From Gammaproteobacteria bacterium (GTDB lineage Bacteria > Pseudomonadota > Gammaproteobacteria > Pseudomonadales > Alcanivoracaceae), in contig JAGPVL010000035.1 in assembly GCA_018067045.1 (NCBI GenBank), forward strand, positions 1 to 64,000: DNA of 64,000 nt, read 5' to 3'. Below, one piece after another: positions 39,394 to 49,123 of the stretch (positions within the stretch are counted from its first letter, which is position 1; the number at the start of each line of letters is the position of its first letter). The position numbers and the translations under genes were made by a program. A model generated the notes under the pieces. It saw only the letters and a list, made by a program, of their open reading frames with translations, had not been told where the DNA came from and did no database searches.

Positions 39394-40187
39394 CCGTCTT
39401 CTCCTTTAATACCTTCGACTTCAATGCCGGAGCGACCGAACCGACGCTGCCTTCCGGCGTAGTCAGAAAATGCCTTCGCCATTACGTCTTCATCGACATC
39501 CGGCCACAACACCGAGGTAAACCAAAATTCTGCGTACGCTGACTGCCACAACAAAAAATTACTCAACCGTTGCTCGCCACCGGTACGAATTAATAAATCC
39601 ACCGGCGCCATATCGGCAAGACTGACACGCTGCGCCAATGCTTCTACCGTTATTTGATCGGTGCCTATCGTGCCCGCAGCAACCTCTTCTGCCAACAAAC
39701 GCGCAGCGTGAGCAATATCCCACTGGCCACCATAATTCACGGCAATCGCAACGGTCATGCGCTCGTTATTCACGGTCAGCGCTTCAGCTCGCGCCATACC
39801 TTCTTGTAGGTCTGCTGTAAACGCACTGCGCTCGCCAATAAAACGCACCCTGACCTGCTTTTCATGCAGCTCCTGTACACGCAAATCTAACGCACGCAAA
39901 AACAGCGACATCAGATGCGTTACTTCATCTTCCGGCCGGCGCCAGTTTTCCGAGCTAAAGGCAAATAACGTCACAACTTCAACGCCTTGGCTCGCACAAA
40001 ACTGAATGATCGTTTGTACCGCCAGCTCACCGGCTCGGTGACCTTCCGAACCAGGCAGGTTCCGCGCTCGCGCCCAGCGATTATTGCCATCCATAATGAT
40101 GGCGACGTGGCGCGGCACGCTGCCAACATGAGAATCAATATCCGGCGCGGCTGAATTAGGTGCCGCTAAAGTCGTTTTTTCTTTCAT
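39387..40187 (-). CDS. uppS: Undecaprenyl diphosphate synthase
   Basis: About 266 residues from ATG 40187. Catalytic Asp in IIMDGNNRWARARNLPG, FAFSSENWRRP, and the C-terminal IRTGGEQRLSNFLLWQSAYAE. Builds the C55 carrier. The GTG at 40208 lies inside a terminator-like hairpin and is rejected. No strong ribosome-binding site precedes ATG 40187, so an internal start nearer VPRHVAIIMDG is possible. Confidence 0.95.
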   Translation of the reverse strand: MKEKTTLAAPNSAAPDIDSHVGSVPRHVAIIMDGNNRWARARNLPGSEGHRAGELAVQTIIQFCASQGVEVVTLFAFSSENWRRPEDEVTHLMSLFLRALDLRVQELHEKQVRVRFIGERSAFTADLQEGMARAEALTVNNERMTVAIAVNYGGQWDIAHAARLLAEEVAAGTIGTDQITVEALAQRVSLADMAPVDLLIRTGGEQRLSNFLLWQSAYAEFWFTSVLWPDVDEDVMAKAFSDYAGRQRRFGRSGIEVEGIKGEDGC

Positions 40188-40189
40188 AA

Positions 40190-40221
40190 AACAAAATCGG
40201 GCTGACACCAGCCCGATTTCC
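40190..40221 (-). terminator. Hairpin with T-run between frr and uppS
   Basis: ATCGGGCTG pairs with CAGCCCGAT around a 4-nt loop; on the minus strand it is followed by TTTTGTTTT, a complete rho-independent terminator shape. It lies about 120 bp after the frr stop and immediately before the uppS start. It could partly uncouple the translation genes from the envelope genes. Confidence 0.8.
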
Positions 40222-40341
40222 TATTCCTTTAAAATAGGGCCGCTTAAACCAAGCCCTTTAAGTAAATCCCTTTAATCTAGAAGATCCTTCGTTTAGACGG
40301 CACACAACAGCCATGCCGCCCAAATTGACAACCGACGACGA

Positions 40342-40899
40342 TTAAACCGTCATCAATTCCTCTTCCTTCTCTTTTAATTTCTGCTCAACAGAACTCACCA
40401 TTTTATCGGTAATCTGCTGAATCGCCTCTTCCGCACCGCGAGCTTCGTCTTCGGAAATTTCTTTTTCCTTTAACAGCTCTTTAAAATCACTGTTCGCGTC
40501 ACGACGAATGTTACGAATCGCCACCCGAGCGCCTTCGGCCTCGGAACGAACCAATTTAACTAAATCACGGCGCGTTTCTTCAGTTAAAGACGGCAGCATC
40601 AAACGAATAGCCGCACCGGTCGTCGACGGATTCAAACCCAAATCGGACGCCATAATCGCTTTTTCAATTAACGGAATTAACGTCTTATCAAAGGCCGTCA
40701 CCACCAACGTGCGACCCTCTTCAACGCCCACGTTAGCCACTTGCTTTAGCGGTGTAGCAACGCCGTAATAACTCACCGAAATAGTGTCGAGCAAACTTGG
40801 GTGTGCTCGCCCTGTACGCACTTTCCTGAAAGCTGTATCAAGCGAATCAAGACTTTTCATCATGCGGCTTTGCGTATCTTCTTTAATTTCATCAATCAC
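40342..40899 (-). CDS. frr: Ribosome recycling factor
   Basis: 185 residues, exactly the usual length, from GTG 40899, which has GAGGA seven bases upstream. Family segments [38 protein letters not shown], and [11 protein letters not shown]. The open frame upstream (to 40959) overlaps pyrH and is not used. Splits post-termination ribosomes with EF-G. Confidence 0.97.
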   Translation of the reverse strand: MIDEIKEDTQSRMMKSLDSLDTAFRKVRTGRAHPSLLDTISVSYYGVATPLKQVANVGVEEGRTLVVTAFDKTLIPLIEKAIMASDLGLNPSTTGAAIRLMLPSLTEETRRDLVKLVRSEAEGARVAIRNIRRDANSDFKELLKEKEISEDEARGAEEAIQQITDKMVSSVEQKLKEKEEELMTV

Positions 40900-40924
40900 G
40901 TTTCTGTCCTCACGTTCGCCAGTC

Positions 40925-41659
40925 TCAGGCGGATTCCACCAGCGTGCCTTCGTCGCCACCCAACATCAGGTTTAGCAAAGCACCCTTCTTATTCATATTA
41001 AAGACTCGAAGCGGCATATGGTGATCACGACACAAACAAATCGCGGTCAAATCCATCACCCCAAGTTTGCGATCAAGTATTTCGTCATAGCTCAAGCGAT
41101 CATATTTTATCGCCGCCGGATTTTTCACCGGATCAGCATCAAATACGCCATCTACCTTAGTTGCTTTTAGCACGACGTCTGCGCCGATCTCAATGCCGCG
41201 CAAGCAGGCCGCAGAATCCGTGGTGAAAAATGGGTTGCCGGTGCCAGCACTAAAGATAACCACTTCACCATTCTTCAAATTACGAATCGCATTGCGATGA
41301 TCGTAATGCTCAACAATGCCACTCATGGGGATAGCGGACATAAGACGCGTACGAATATTAGAACGCTCCAGCGCATCGCGCAGGGCCAAGCCGTTCATCA
41401 CAGTTGCCAGCATGCCCATATGGTCGCCAGCAACGCGATCCAAACCAGAGACCTGCAAAGCCGCACCACGGAAAAGGTTGCCTCCGCCGATGACTAGCCC
41501 CACCTGCACACCAATGCCGACTAACTGGCCGATCTCCAACGACATCGCATCAAGCACTCGTGGATCGATACCAAAGCCCTCTTCTCCAGCAAGCGCTTCA
41601 CCGCTTAGCTTCAACAGAATGCGGTTATAACGGGGGGAACGATCTTTGGGGGCAGACAT
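40925..41659 (-). CDS. pyrH: UMP kinase
   Basis: 244 residues, amino acid kinase fold. [44 protein letters not shown], and VDGVFDADP. Phosphorylates UMP. 25 bp upstream of frr. Confidence 0.98.
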   Translation of the reverse strand: MSAPKDRSPRYNRILLKLSGEALAGEEGFGIDPRVLDAMSLEIGQLVGIGVQVGLVIGGGNLFRGAALQVSGLDRVAGDHMGMLATVMNGLALRDALERSNIRTRLMSAIPMSGIVEHYDHRNAIRNLKNGEVVIFSAGTGNPFFTTDSAACLRGIEIGADVVLKATKVDGVFDADPVKNPAAIKYDRLSYDEILDRKLGVMDLTAICLCRDHHMPLRVFNMNKKGALLNLMLGGDEGTLVESA

Positions 41660-41804
41660 ATCGAGTTCTCCGGCACGTATTCATTTTGGGGTTCAGGCAG
41701 CTCTCTAGCGTGAGCCAAACGCCGTTTCGCTCACGACCACCTACTTGGGGTGCGATTCTAGCGTAACGGGAAGCGAATTGGCCCATTTCAACGAAATCAA
41801 AGTT

Positions 41805-41845
41805 AAAAAAAACGCCTTGGCGGCTTCCCGACAAGGCGTTTTTTG
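41805..41845 (-). terminator. Rho-independent terminator after tsf
   Basis: AACGCCTTG pairs with CAAGGCGTT, flanked by A8 and T6, 21 bp past the tsf stop. It reads as the end of rpsB-tsf before pyrH. Confidence 0.9.
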
Positions 41846-41866
41846 ATCAACGTGAAGATAAGCTGA

Positions 41867-42748
41867 TCAGCTATTGCCAACCGTTGCAGCCACTTCCGCT
41901 GCAAAATCGACAACTTCTCTCTCGATACCCTCGCCAACCACCAAGCGCACGAAGCTTTCCACTTCTGCACCAGCGTCTTGAACGAGCTTACCGACTGTCG
42001 TATCAGGGTTCTTCACGAAAGGCTGGTCAACCAGACTCACTTCCTTGAGGAACTTGTTAATACGACCGCCCAGCATCTTCTCAACGATCTCGGCAGGCTT
42101 GCCGGCCATATCCGACTGACCGCGGATGATCTCTTTCTCTTTCTCGAGCACGTCCGCTGGTACGTCGTCACCGCGCACAACCATCGGTGCAACAGCAGCA
42201 ACGTGCATCGCCACTTCTTTGCCCAGATCAGCATTTCCGCCCTTAAGGCTAACCAAAACACCAATCTTGCCGCCGTGGATATACGCGCCGATAGCCGTTT
42301 CAGACTCCAGCACTGCAGCACGACGTATTTGGATATTTTCGCCGATCTTTTGAACCAACGCCTGACGGGTTGTTTCGATCGTGCTGCCATCGTCGGCCAA
42401 CAATTCACCGATCTTAGCCGCATCAGCTTCGCCAGCCGTCAAAGCAGCCTTGGCCACCTTGTCAGCAAACGCGATAAAGTTGTCATCGCGAGCAACGAAA
42501 TCAGTTTCAGAATTGATTTCAATCATTACCGCTTTCTTACCATCGTCGCTCACCGCAACCACGACGGCGCCTTCAGCAGCGGTACGACCCGCTTTCTTAG
42601 CCGCTTTCGCCTGACCGGATTTACGCAGATCATCAATCGCTTTTTCGATATCGGCATCAGCTTCAACCAGTGCTTTTTTGCACTCCATCATGCCAAGACC
42701 AGTACGTTCGCGCAGTTCTTTAACCAAAGCAGCAGTTACAGCAGCCAT
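41867..42748 (-). CDS. tsf: Elongation factor Ts
   Basis: 293 residues from [15 protein letters not shown]-like N-terminus ([21 protein letters not shown]), then [15 protein letters not shown] and the dimerisation core. Exchanges nucleotide on EF-Tu. Follows rpsB by ~120 bp. A 263-codon antisense frame is an artefact. Confidence 0.98.
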   Translation of the reverse strand: MAAVTAALVKELRERTGLGMMECKKALVEADADIEKAIDDLRKSGQAKAAKKAGRTAAEGAVVVAVSDDGKKAVMIEINSETDFVARDDNFIAFADKVAKAALTAGEADAAKIGELLADDGSTIETTRQALVQKIGENIQIRRAAVLESETAIGAYIHGGKIGVLVSLKGGNADLGKEVAMHVAAVAPMVVRGDDVPADVLEKEKEIIRGQSDMAGKPAEIVEKMLGGRINKFLKEVSLVDQPFVKNPDTTVGKLVQDAGAEVESFVRLVVGEGIEREVVDFAAEVAATVGNS

Positions 42749-42869
42749 GATAGTCCTCTCAAATACTAGATGTGTTGCGTGGCCGGCGCTTGCAGCACTG
42801 TCTCCGTGCAGCAGGCCCACCACCTAAAATAGAGAGAGCGGGACGCAGAGTCCCGCTCAAAGTCAGCGA

Positions 42870-43625
42870 TTACTCCGCTGCAGGGGCGTTAGCTTCAGCC
42901 ACTTCTACAAAGCCGTCTTTATCAGAAGGCTTAGCAGTCTCCGCGTATTCACGGCCTTCAATGATCGCATCAGCAATCGCACCAACGTAAAGCTGGATTG
43001 CGCGGATCGCGTCATCGTTGCCAGGAACCAAGTAATCAACACCATCTGGATCAGAGTTAGTATCAACTACCGCGATAACCGGGATACCCAGCTTACGCGC
43101 TTCCAGAATCGCGATGTCTTCGTGGTCAACGTCGATCACGAACAACGCATCAGGCAAACCGCCCATGTCCTTGATACCGCCGATAGAGCGCTCAAGCTTC
43201 TCCATCTCACGCTTACGCATCAGCGCTTCTTTCTTAGTCAGCTTCTCGAACGTGCCGTCCGCTGCCTGTGCTTCTAGGTCACGGAAACGCTTGATCGACT
43301 GGCGAATGGTCTTCCAGTTGGTCAGCATGCCGCCGAGCCAGCGGTGGTCGACATACGGCATACCGCAGCGAGTCGCTTCGTCTTTAACAGCTTTCTGTGC
43401 AGCACGTTTAGTGCCAACAAACAGAACCTTGTTGTTGCTAGCCGCCAAGCGGTTAACAAACGTCAGCGCGTCGTTAAACAACGGCAGCGTCTTTTCAAGG
43501 TTGATAATATGAATCTTATTACGAGCACCGAAGATGAATGGCTTCATCTTTGGGTTCCAATAACGAGTCTGGTGGCCGAAATGAACGCCGGCCTTGAGCA
43601 TATCGCGCATTGTTACTGTGGTCAT
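42870..43625 (-). CDS. rpsB: Ribosomal protein S2
   Basis: 251 residues. [22 protein letters not shown] start and [30 protein letters not shown]. 30S protein that binds last and recruits S1. Ribosome-binding site GAAGGAG. Preceded by a structured leader and promoter. Confidence 0.99.
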   Translation of the reverse strand: MTTVTMRDMLKAGVHFGHQTRYWNPKMKPFIFGARNKIHIINLEKTLPLFNDALTFVNRLAASNNKVLFVGTKRAAQKAVKDEATRCGMPYVDHRWLGGMLTNWKTIRQSIKRFRDLEAQAADGTFEKLTKKEALMRKREMEKLERSIGGIKDMGGLPDALFVIDVDHEDIAILEARKLGIPVIAVVDTNSDPDGVDYLVPGNDDAIRAIQLYVGAIADAIIEGREYAETAKPSDKDGFVEVAEANAPAAE

Positions 43626-43650
43626 AGAAGTCTCCTTCGGGTTGGACCTT

Positions 43651-43724
43651 GCATGTTCCCGCCGATCTCAACCCATTCTCTTCAAGCAGAGAGGGGCACC
43701 CGGAGATACGGTGTCGGAACATGC
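43651..43724 (-). ncRNA. Structured rpsB leader (candidate S2 autoregulatory element)
   Basis: In the 5' UTR of rpsB, GGAACATGC (plus strand 43716-43724) pairs with GCATGTTCC (43651-43659), enclosing a 56-nt loop with smaller hairpins; the stem ends about 25 nt before the start codon. S2 represses its own operon through the leader in other gammaproteobacteria. This fold is seen here by eye; its role is inference. Confidence 0.6.
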
Positions 43725-43803
43725 GTGGATTTCCCTTGGCTGCTCTCCCCACAGACACCCACAACATAGAGAGTGTCCACAGAGCTAGCCCCAAGGCGCG
43801 CGC

Positions 43804-43832
43804 TTTATACCATAACGAGCGGCCAACGACAA
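43804..43832 (-). promoter_or_regulatory. Sigma-70 promoter of rpsB
   Basis: -35 TTGTCG and -10 TATAAA with a 17-bp spacer on the minus strand, followed at once by a GCGCGCGCC discriminator. Such GC-rich discriminators are typical of promoters repressed by ppGpp. About 180 nt of leader follow. Confidence 0.7.
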
Positions 43833-43915
43833 CGATTAGCGCAAATCTCGCTTATCCGGGCCAGCTCCCGTAGAATCCTACAACTTTATGATTTCGCTGG
43901 AGTTTCCCGGTCACT

Positions 43916-44692
43916 ATGACAGTCACGATAAAGACCCCCGAACAAATTGAGGCAATGCGCATTGCCGGACGCTTGGCCGCAGAAGTCCTTGAAATGATTG
44001 GCGAATATGTCGTGCCCGGTGTCAGCACCGAAGAGCTCGACCGGATTTGCCACCGCCATATTGTCGACACCCAAGGCGCCATCCCCGCCCCCCTAGGTTA
44101 CCGCGGCTACCCGAAGTCGATTTGTACCTCGGTCAATCATGTGGTCTGCCATGGCATCCCTAGCGAAAAGAAGATTTTGAAGAAAGGCGACATCATCAAT
44201 ATCGACATCACCGTCATCAAGGGCGGCTGGCATGGCGATACCAGCAAGATGTTTGTTGTCGGCGATCCCAGCCCACTGGCCACCCGCCTTATTCGCGTCA
44301 CCCGCGAATGCATGATGAAAGGCATTGAAATGGTCAAGCCGGGCGTCACGCTAGGTGATATTGGTCACGCTATTCAGCAGCATGCCGAAAGCAACCGATT
44401 CTCGGTGGTCCGTGAATATTGCGGTCACGGTATCGGCGAAATCTTTCACGAAGAACCGCAGGTCCTGCACTACGGCAAAGCAGGCACCGGTCTGGCACTT
44501 GAAGAAGGCATGGTGTTCACCATCGAACCGATGATTAACGCAGGCAAAGCGGCAACCAAGCAGCTCCCTGATGGCTGGACTGCGGTCACCAAAGATCACA
44601 AATTATCAGCGCAGTGGGAACACACTATTGCCGTCACCCGCGACGGCTTTGATGTCCTCACTAAACGTACGGAAGAAACCGACCTTTCCTGA
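43916..44692 (+). CDS. map: Methionine aminopeptidase, type I
   Basis: 258 residues. Removes N-terminal Met. Two-metal site: Asp in INIDITVIKGGWHGDTSKMF, His in CGHGIGEIFHEEP, Glu in EGMVFTIEPMIN and WEHTIAVT. Divergent from rpsB, upstream of glnD (8-bp gap), the usual layout. Confidence 0.98.
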   Translation: MTVTIKTPEQIEAMRIAGRLAAEVLEMIGEYVVPGVSTEELDRICHRHIVDTQGAIPAPLGYRGYPKSICTSVNHVVCHGIPSEKKILKKGDIINIDITVIKGGWHGDTSKMFVVGDPSPLATRLIRVTRECMMKGIEMVKPGVTLGDIGHAIQQHAESNRFSVVREYCGHGIGEIFHEEPQVLHYGKAGTGLALEEGMVFTIEPMINAGKAATKQLPDGWTAVTKDHKLSAQWEHTIAVTRDGFDVLTKRTEETDLS

Positions 44693-44700
44693 GGACGCCT

Positions 44701-47367
44701 GTGAGCATCAGCGCATCACTTAGCCGCGAACAACTACGGCAACACCTTGGGCAGCCAAAGCATTCCGGCAAGGCTGCCCGCGATTATCTTGAAAGCGAAC
44801 AACAGCGTCTCAACGACCGCTTCAACGACACCCCTATTCGCGAACTCGTCAAAGCGCGCGCAACCATTGTTGATGACGTACTCATTTGCGCTTGGGATAT
44901 TTTCGCGCTCGCCGACATTGATCAGCTCGCGTTTTTGGCCGTTGGCGGCTACGGCCGTGGCGAGCTACACCCACACTCAGACGTAGATATTCTGATTCTC
45001 AGCCAAAACAAACCCAGCAAAGAGGTTTGCGATAAGCTGGAAAAGTTCGTTGCCTTTTTGTGGGACCTCGGACTCGAAATCGGTCATGCCGTACGCACGC
45101 TAGAAGAGTGCGTGCAGATGGCCAGCGAAGACATCACCATTGCCACTAATATTATGGAAGGCCGTACACTCGCCGGCCCGGAAGATTTATACGAACAACT
45201 CAGCACGCTTACCGCACCGGACAAGATGTGGCCTTCCGATAAATTCTTCACGGCAAAATGGGAAGAACAGGTCGAGCGCCACCGCAAATACAATTTTACC
45301 GAATACAATCTTGAACCGGACATTAAAAATGCACCGGGCGGACTGCGCGACGTTCAAATGATCGGCTGGGTAGCAAAACGTCACTTTGGCGCCGACAGCC
45401 TCAAAGAGATTGTTAGCACCGGATTTTTGACCGAAGACGAATACGCGATTCTGTTGAAATGCGAAGACCATATTTGGCGAGTACGTTGGGTGCTTCACCA
45501 AATGAACGACCGCAACGAAAATCGACTACTGTTCGATTACCAGCGCCAAGCCGCTGACATGTTTGGCTTAGAAGATTCCGACGCCAATCTCGCTGTTGAA
45601 CAGTTTATGAAACGCTACTATCGCGTTGCCCTCGGCCTGTCTGTTCTCAACGAAATGTTGCTGCAATTTTTTGACGAAGCGATTTTGCGTAAGGGCGGTA
45701 CCGATACCGTCACGAAAATTAATCGTCGCTTCCAAGTGCATAATGATTACCTCGAAGTGCAGCACGACAAAGTCTTCGACCATTCTCCTTCGGCATTAAT
45801 CGAAGTCTTCGTCATTCTCGGCCAGAATCTCGATATAAAAGGCATCCGTGCCAGCACCGTGCGATTGATTATCGAAAAGCGCAAATTGATTGATGATGAT
45901 TACCGCAACGACCTGCGCAACACGAGCCTGTTTATGGAGCTCATTCGCAGCCCACATCATCTATATAGCAACCTGCGCAGAATGAAACGCTACGGCATCC
46001 TCGGCCAATACTTGCCAGAGTTCGGCCGCGTGATTGGCATGATGCAATACGACCTCTTTCATATTTATACCGTTGATGCCCATACACTCATGGTCATTAA
46101 ACAAATGCGGCGCATGCGTTACGAATCCATGCGCGAACAGCTACCGCTGGCCCACGAAGTATTTTATCGCCTACCCAAACCGGAAATCCTTTATCTGGCA
46201 GGCCTGTACCACGACATTGCCAAGGGCCGAGGTGGCGATCACTCTACGCTTGGCGCAACCGACGCCCTCGCCTTTTGTCAGCGTCATGGACTCAGCAACT
46301 GGGACGGCAAGATGCTTGCCTGGCTAGTAACCAACCACCTGCTGATGTCCGTCACGGCGCAACGTAAAGATATTTCCGATCCCGACGTTGTGCACGAATT
46401 TGCCAAGCAGGTTGGTGACCTAGTCCACCTTGATTACCTCTGCGCCCTCACCGTTGCAGACATCAACGCGACCAATCCGAACCTGTGGAACTCGTGGCGC
46501 GCATCACTGATGCGTCAGCTTTACCGTGAAACTAAGCGCGCCTTGCGACGCGGCCTAAACAACCCCGTCGACAAACAGGATTGGATTGACGAAACCCGTA
46601 ACGCCGCCACGTCTCTGCTCGCCCAGCGAGATATCGACATGGCCCGCGTTGAGCAACTCTGGGCAGGCATTGGTGACGAATATTTCCTCCGTGAAAACGC
46701 CATTGATATTGCTTGGCATACGGAAGCTATCTTGCAGCGCGCAGACTCCCAAGAACCTCTTGTACTCGTGCGTGAATTCAGCCGCGGGCAAATTGAAGGC
46801 GGCACACAAATCTTTATTTACACGCCAGACATTGCCAACTTGTTCGCCGCATCCACCAACGCGCTCGATCAACTCGGTCTCACCGTCGCTGACGCACGCA
46901 TTATCACCTCTGCCGACGGCTTTACACTCGACACCTACATTGTGCTCGACGAGAACGGCACGCCAATAGGCAACGATGCCGAGCGGATTCAAGAAATCCG
47001 CACCACCTTAACGGATACCCTGCGCGATCCGAGCCAGTTCACCGAACTAATGCAGCGCCGCATGCCGCGCCGACACAAGCATTTCGATGTTCCGACGGAC
47101 GTCATTATCAGTAACGACATCATTAACGATCGCACCGTAATTGAGATCCAAGCACTCGACCGCCCTGGCCTACTGGCTCGGATTGGCGGCGTGCTCGCCG
47201 AATTCGATATTTCCGTTCAGAATGCCCGCATTGCAACACTTGGTGAGCGCGTAGAAGATGTTTTCTTTGTCAGTGATCACGATGGCAACCCGGTCTCTGA
47301 TCCGGAACTATGTCAGAGCCTGCGCCAACGCCTTAAAGAAGCGCTCGACAATAGTAACTGGCATTAA
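44701..47367 (+). CDS. glnD: PII uridylyltransferase / uridylyl-removing enzyme
   Basis: 888 residues. Nucleotidyltransferase domain with GGYGRGELHPHSDVDILIL, then a helical domain, an HD domain (LAGLYHDIAKGRGGDHS) and two C-terminal ACT domains (~700-780, ~815-888) that sense glutamine. Start is GTG 44701 behind GAGGA. Modifies the Tyr51 loop of PII proteins such as the one at 2425. Confidence 0.97.
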   Translation: MSISASLSREQLRQHLGQPKHSGKAARDYLESEQQRLNDRFNDTPIRELVKARATIVDDVLICAWDIFALADIDQLAFLAVGGYGRGELHPHSDVDILILSQNKPSKEVCDKLEKFVAFLWDLGLEIGHAVRTLEECVQMASEDITIATNIMEGRTLAGPEDLYEQLSTLTAPDKMWPSDKFFTAKWEEQVERHRKYNFTEYNLEPDIKNAPGGLRDVQMIGWVAKRHFGADSLKEIVSTGFLTEDEYAILLKCEDHIWRVRWVLHQMNDRNENRLLFDYQRQAADMFGLEDSDANLAVEQFMKRYYRVALGLSVLNEMLLQFFDEAILRKGGTDTVTKINRRFQVHNDYLEVQHDKVFDHSPSALIEVFVILGQNLDIKGIRASTVRLIIEKRKLIDDDYRNDLRNTSLFMELIRSPHHLYSNLRRMKRYGILGQYLPEFGRVIGMMQYDLFHIYTVDAHTLMVIKQMRRMRYESMREQLPLAHEVFYRLPKPEILYLAGLYHDIAKGRGGDHSTLGATDALAFCQRHGLSNWDGKMLAWLVTNHLLMSVTAQRKDISDPDVVHEFAKQVGDLVHLDYLCALTVADINATNPNLWNSWRASLMRQLYRETKRALRRGLNNPVDKQDWIDETRNAATSLLAQRDIDMARVEQLWAGIGDEYFLRENAIDIAWHTEAILQRADSQEPLVLVREFSRGQIEGGTQIFIYTPDIANLFAASTNALDQLGLTVADARIITSADGFTLDTYIVLDENGTPIGNDAERIQEIRTTLTDTLRDPSQFTELMQRRMPRRHKHFDVPTDVIISNDIINDRTVIEIQALDRPGLLARIGGVLAEFDISVQNARIATLGERVEDVFFVSDHDGNPVSDPELCQSLRQRLKEALDNSNWH

Positions 47368-47463
47368 TGGCAAGAGCGGCGGGTAGGTTAGTTTGCGGCT
47401 AACCCGCCCATTCATATACAGCAGCCACGTGCCAATAGATAAGATTAAAATAACGAGACGTTT

Positions 47464-48645
47464 ATGAATCCGGATTTGGACTTACTACACCCATACCCAT
47501 TCGAAAAACTGGCAAAGCTATTTGCCGGTATCGACGTTGCTGAAAAACCCCATATCGCTTTTTCAATCGGCGAGCCACAGCACGCGGCACCGGACTTTGT
47601 TCAGCAAACCATCAGCAGTAACACCAACCTGTTGGCCCGCTATCCGTCAACAGCAGGCATCCCCGAATTACGGGCCGCTATTGCTCGCTGGCTGGAAAAG
47701 CGCTTTGCCTTAAAAAAGGTCAACGAAGAAAACCAAGTACTGCCCGTGAATGGCACGCGTGAAGCGTTATTTGCCTTCGCGCAAACCGTACTTAATCGCC
47801 AGCAGTCGCCACTCGTGCTCATGCCGAATCCCTTCTATCAAATCTACGAAGGTGCAGCATTGCTCGCCGGCGGCGAACCAGTTTATTTACCCTGCCTTGA
47901 AGGAAACAAACTGCAACCGGATTTCGACGCAGTATCGGCAGATACTTGGCAGCGCTGCCAACTGCTATATATCTGCTCCCCGGGCAATCCAACCGGCGCG
48001 GTCATGAGCGTTGCGCAAATGCAGGCACTCATTCAGCTTGCCGACAAGTATGATTTTATTATTGCCTCTGATGAATGCTATTCAGAAATTTATAACAAGA
48101 CACCGCCGCCCGGACTACTGCAAGCAAGCGCAGCCATGGGCCGCGATCAGTACCAACGCTGCGTCGTATTCCACTCTTTATCCAAGCGCTCCAACTTGCC
48201 GGGTTTGCGCTCTGGTTTTGTCGCCGGTGACGCCGATATCTTGCAGCGCTTTTTGCGCTATCGAACTTACCACGGCTGCGCGATGCCCATGCATCATCAA
48301 TTGGCGAGCATTTCGGCTTGGCAAGATGAAGCGCACGTGGAGAAAAATCGGGCTGAATATCGGGCAAAATTTGCCACCGTACTGGAAACACTGTCTGGAG
48401 TACTCGACGTGCACGCGCCGGACGCGGGCTTCTATTTGTGGGCAAAAACGCCAATCAGTGACGAAGCATTTGCCCGCGATCTAAAGCGCACCCAAAACGT
48501 CACCGTGCTACCAGGCCGCTACCTGTCGCGCAGTGTCGACAAGGTCAACCCTGGCGCGCACCGTATTCGCATGGCGCTGGTGGCCAGCCAAGAGGAGTGC
48601 CTAGAAGGCGCCGAACGTATTCGTGATTTCATCCGCAGTTTATAA
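47464..48645 (+). CDS. dapC: N-succinyldiaminopimelate aminotransferase
   Basis: 393 residues, fold-type I PLP enzyme. NP(F/N) region SPGNPTGAVMS, PLP Lys in FHSLSKRSNLPGLRSGF, and a C-terminal Arg in HRIRMALV. It catalyses the transamination between DapD and DapE. Neighbouring dapD and dapE support the substrate call; by sequence alone an aromatic/alanine aminotransferase would be the alternative. Confidence 0.92.
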   Translation: MNPDLDLLHPYPFEKLAKLFAGIDVAEKPHIAFSIGEPQHAAPDFVQQTISSNTNLLARYPSTAGIPELRAAIARWLEKRFALKKVNEENQVLPVNGTREALFAFAQTVLNRQQSPLVLMPNPFYQIYEGAALLAGGEPVYLPCLEGNKLQPDFDAVSADTWQRCQLLYICSPGNPTGAVMSVAQMQALIQLADKYDFIIASDECYSEIYNKTPPPGLLQASAAMGRDQYQRCVVFHSLSKRSNLPGLRSGFVAGDADILQRFLRYRTYHGCAMPMHHQLASISAWQDEAHVEKNRAEYRAKFATVLETLSGVLDVHAPDAGFYLWAKTPISDEAFARDLKRTQNVTVLPGRYLSRSVDKVNPGAHRIRMALVASQEECLEGAERIRDFIRSL

Positions 48646-48654
48646 GGTGTATCG

Positions 48655-49005
48655 ATGTTAAATATCTACGGGATCAAAAACTGTGACACGATGAAGAAAG
48701 CCTTTACTTGGCTTACTGAACACGGCATCGAGCATCATTTCCACGACTACAAGAAAGAAGGCGCCAGCGAAATGCACCTGCGCCACTGGATCGATCAGCT
48801 TGGCTGGGAAACCGTTATCAATCGCCGCGGCACCACATGGCGTAAACTGCCGCAAACGCAGCGCGACACCATGGACGTGAATGGGGCAGTTAAAGCGGCA
48901 CTCGACAACCCGTCGCTGATCAAGCGCCCCATCATCGAACAGGGTACAATTCTGCTCGCAGGTTTTGATGCCGAAACATGGGGCAAAGCGCTTAAGGTTA
49001 AGTAA
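48655..49005 (+). CDS. yffB: ArsC/Spx-family reductase-like protein (YffB type)
   Basis: 116 residues, thioredoxin-like fold. One cysteine in the active-site position (YGIKNCDTMKKA), then RRGTTWRKLP and KRPIIE. YffB-type proteins sit next to dapE in many proteobacteria; their role is not well defined. 9 bp after dapC, so cotranscribed. Confidence 0.88.
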   Translation: MLNIYGIKNCDTMKKAFTWLTEHGIEHHFHDYKKEGASEMHLRHWIDQLGWETVINRRGTTWRKLPQTQRDTMDVNGAVKAALDNPSLIKRPIIEQGTILLAGFDAETWGKALKVK

Positions 49006-49123
49006 CGGCGGCCGAATAATACCGCTTATGAAGAACTGATCGCGCAGCTGAAACCGACAAAATTAGCGCCACAGAACATCGCACGTAATAGGACATTCAC
49101 AGAACTCTCACAGGATACGTATC

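Noticed and set aside
41978-42769. 263-codon plus ORF
   Set aside because: Antisense to tsf; explained by the codon bias of tsf.
47370-47430. Hairpin after glnD as a terminator
   Set aside because: Stem is imperfect (GGCGGGT...CTAACCCGCC) and no T tract follows; too weak to list.
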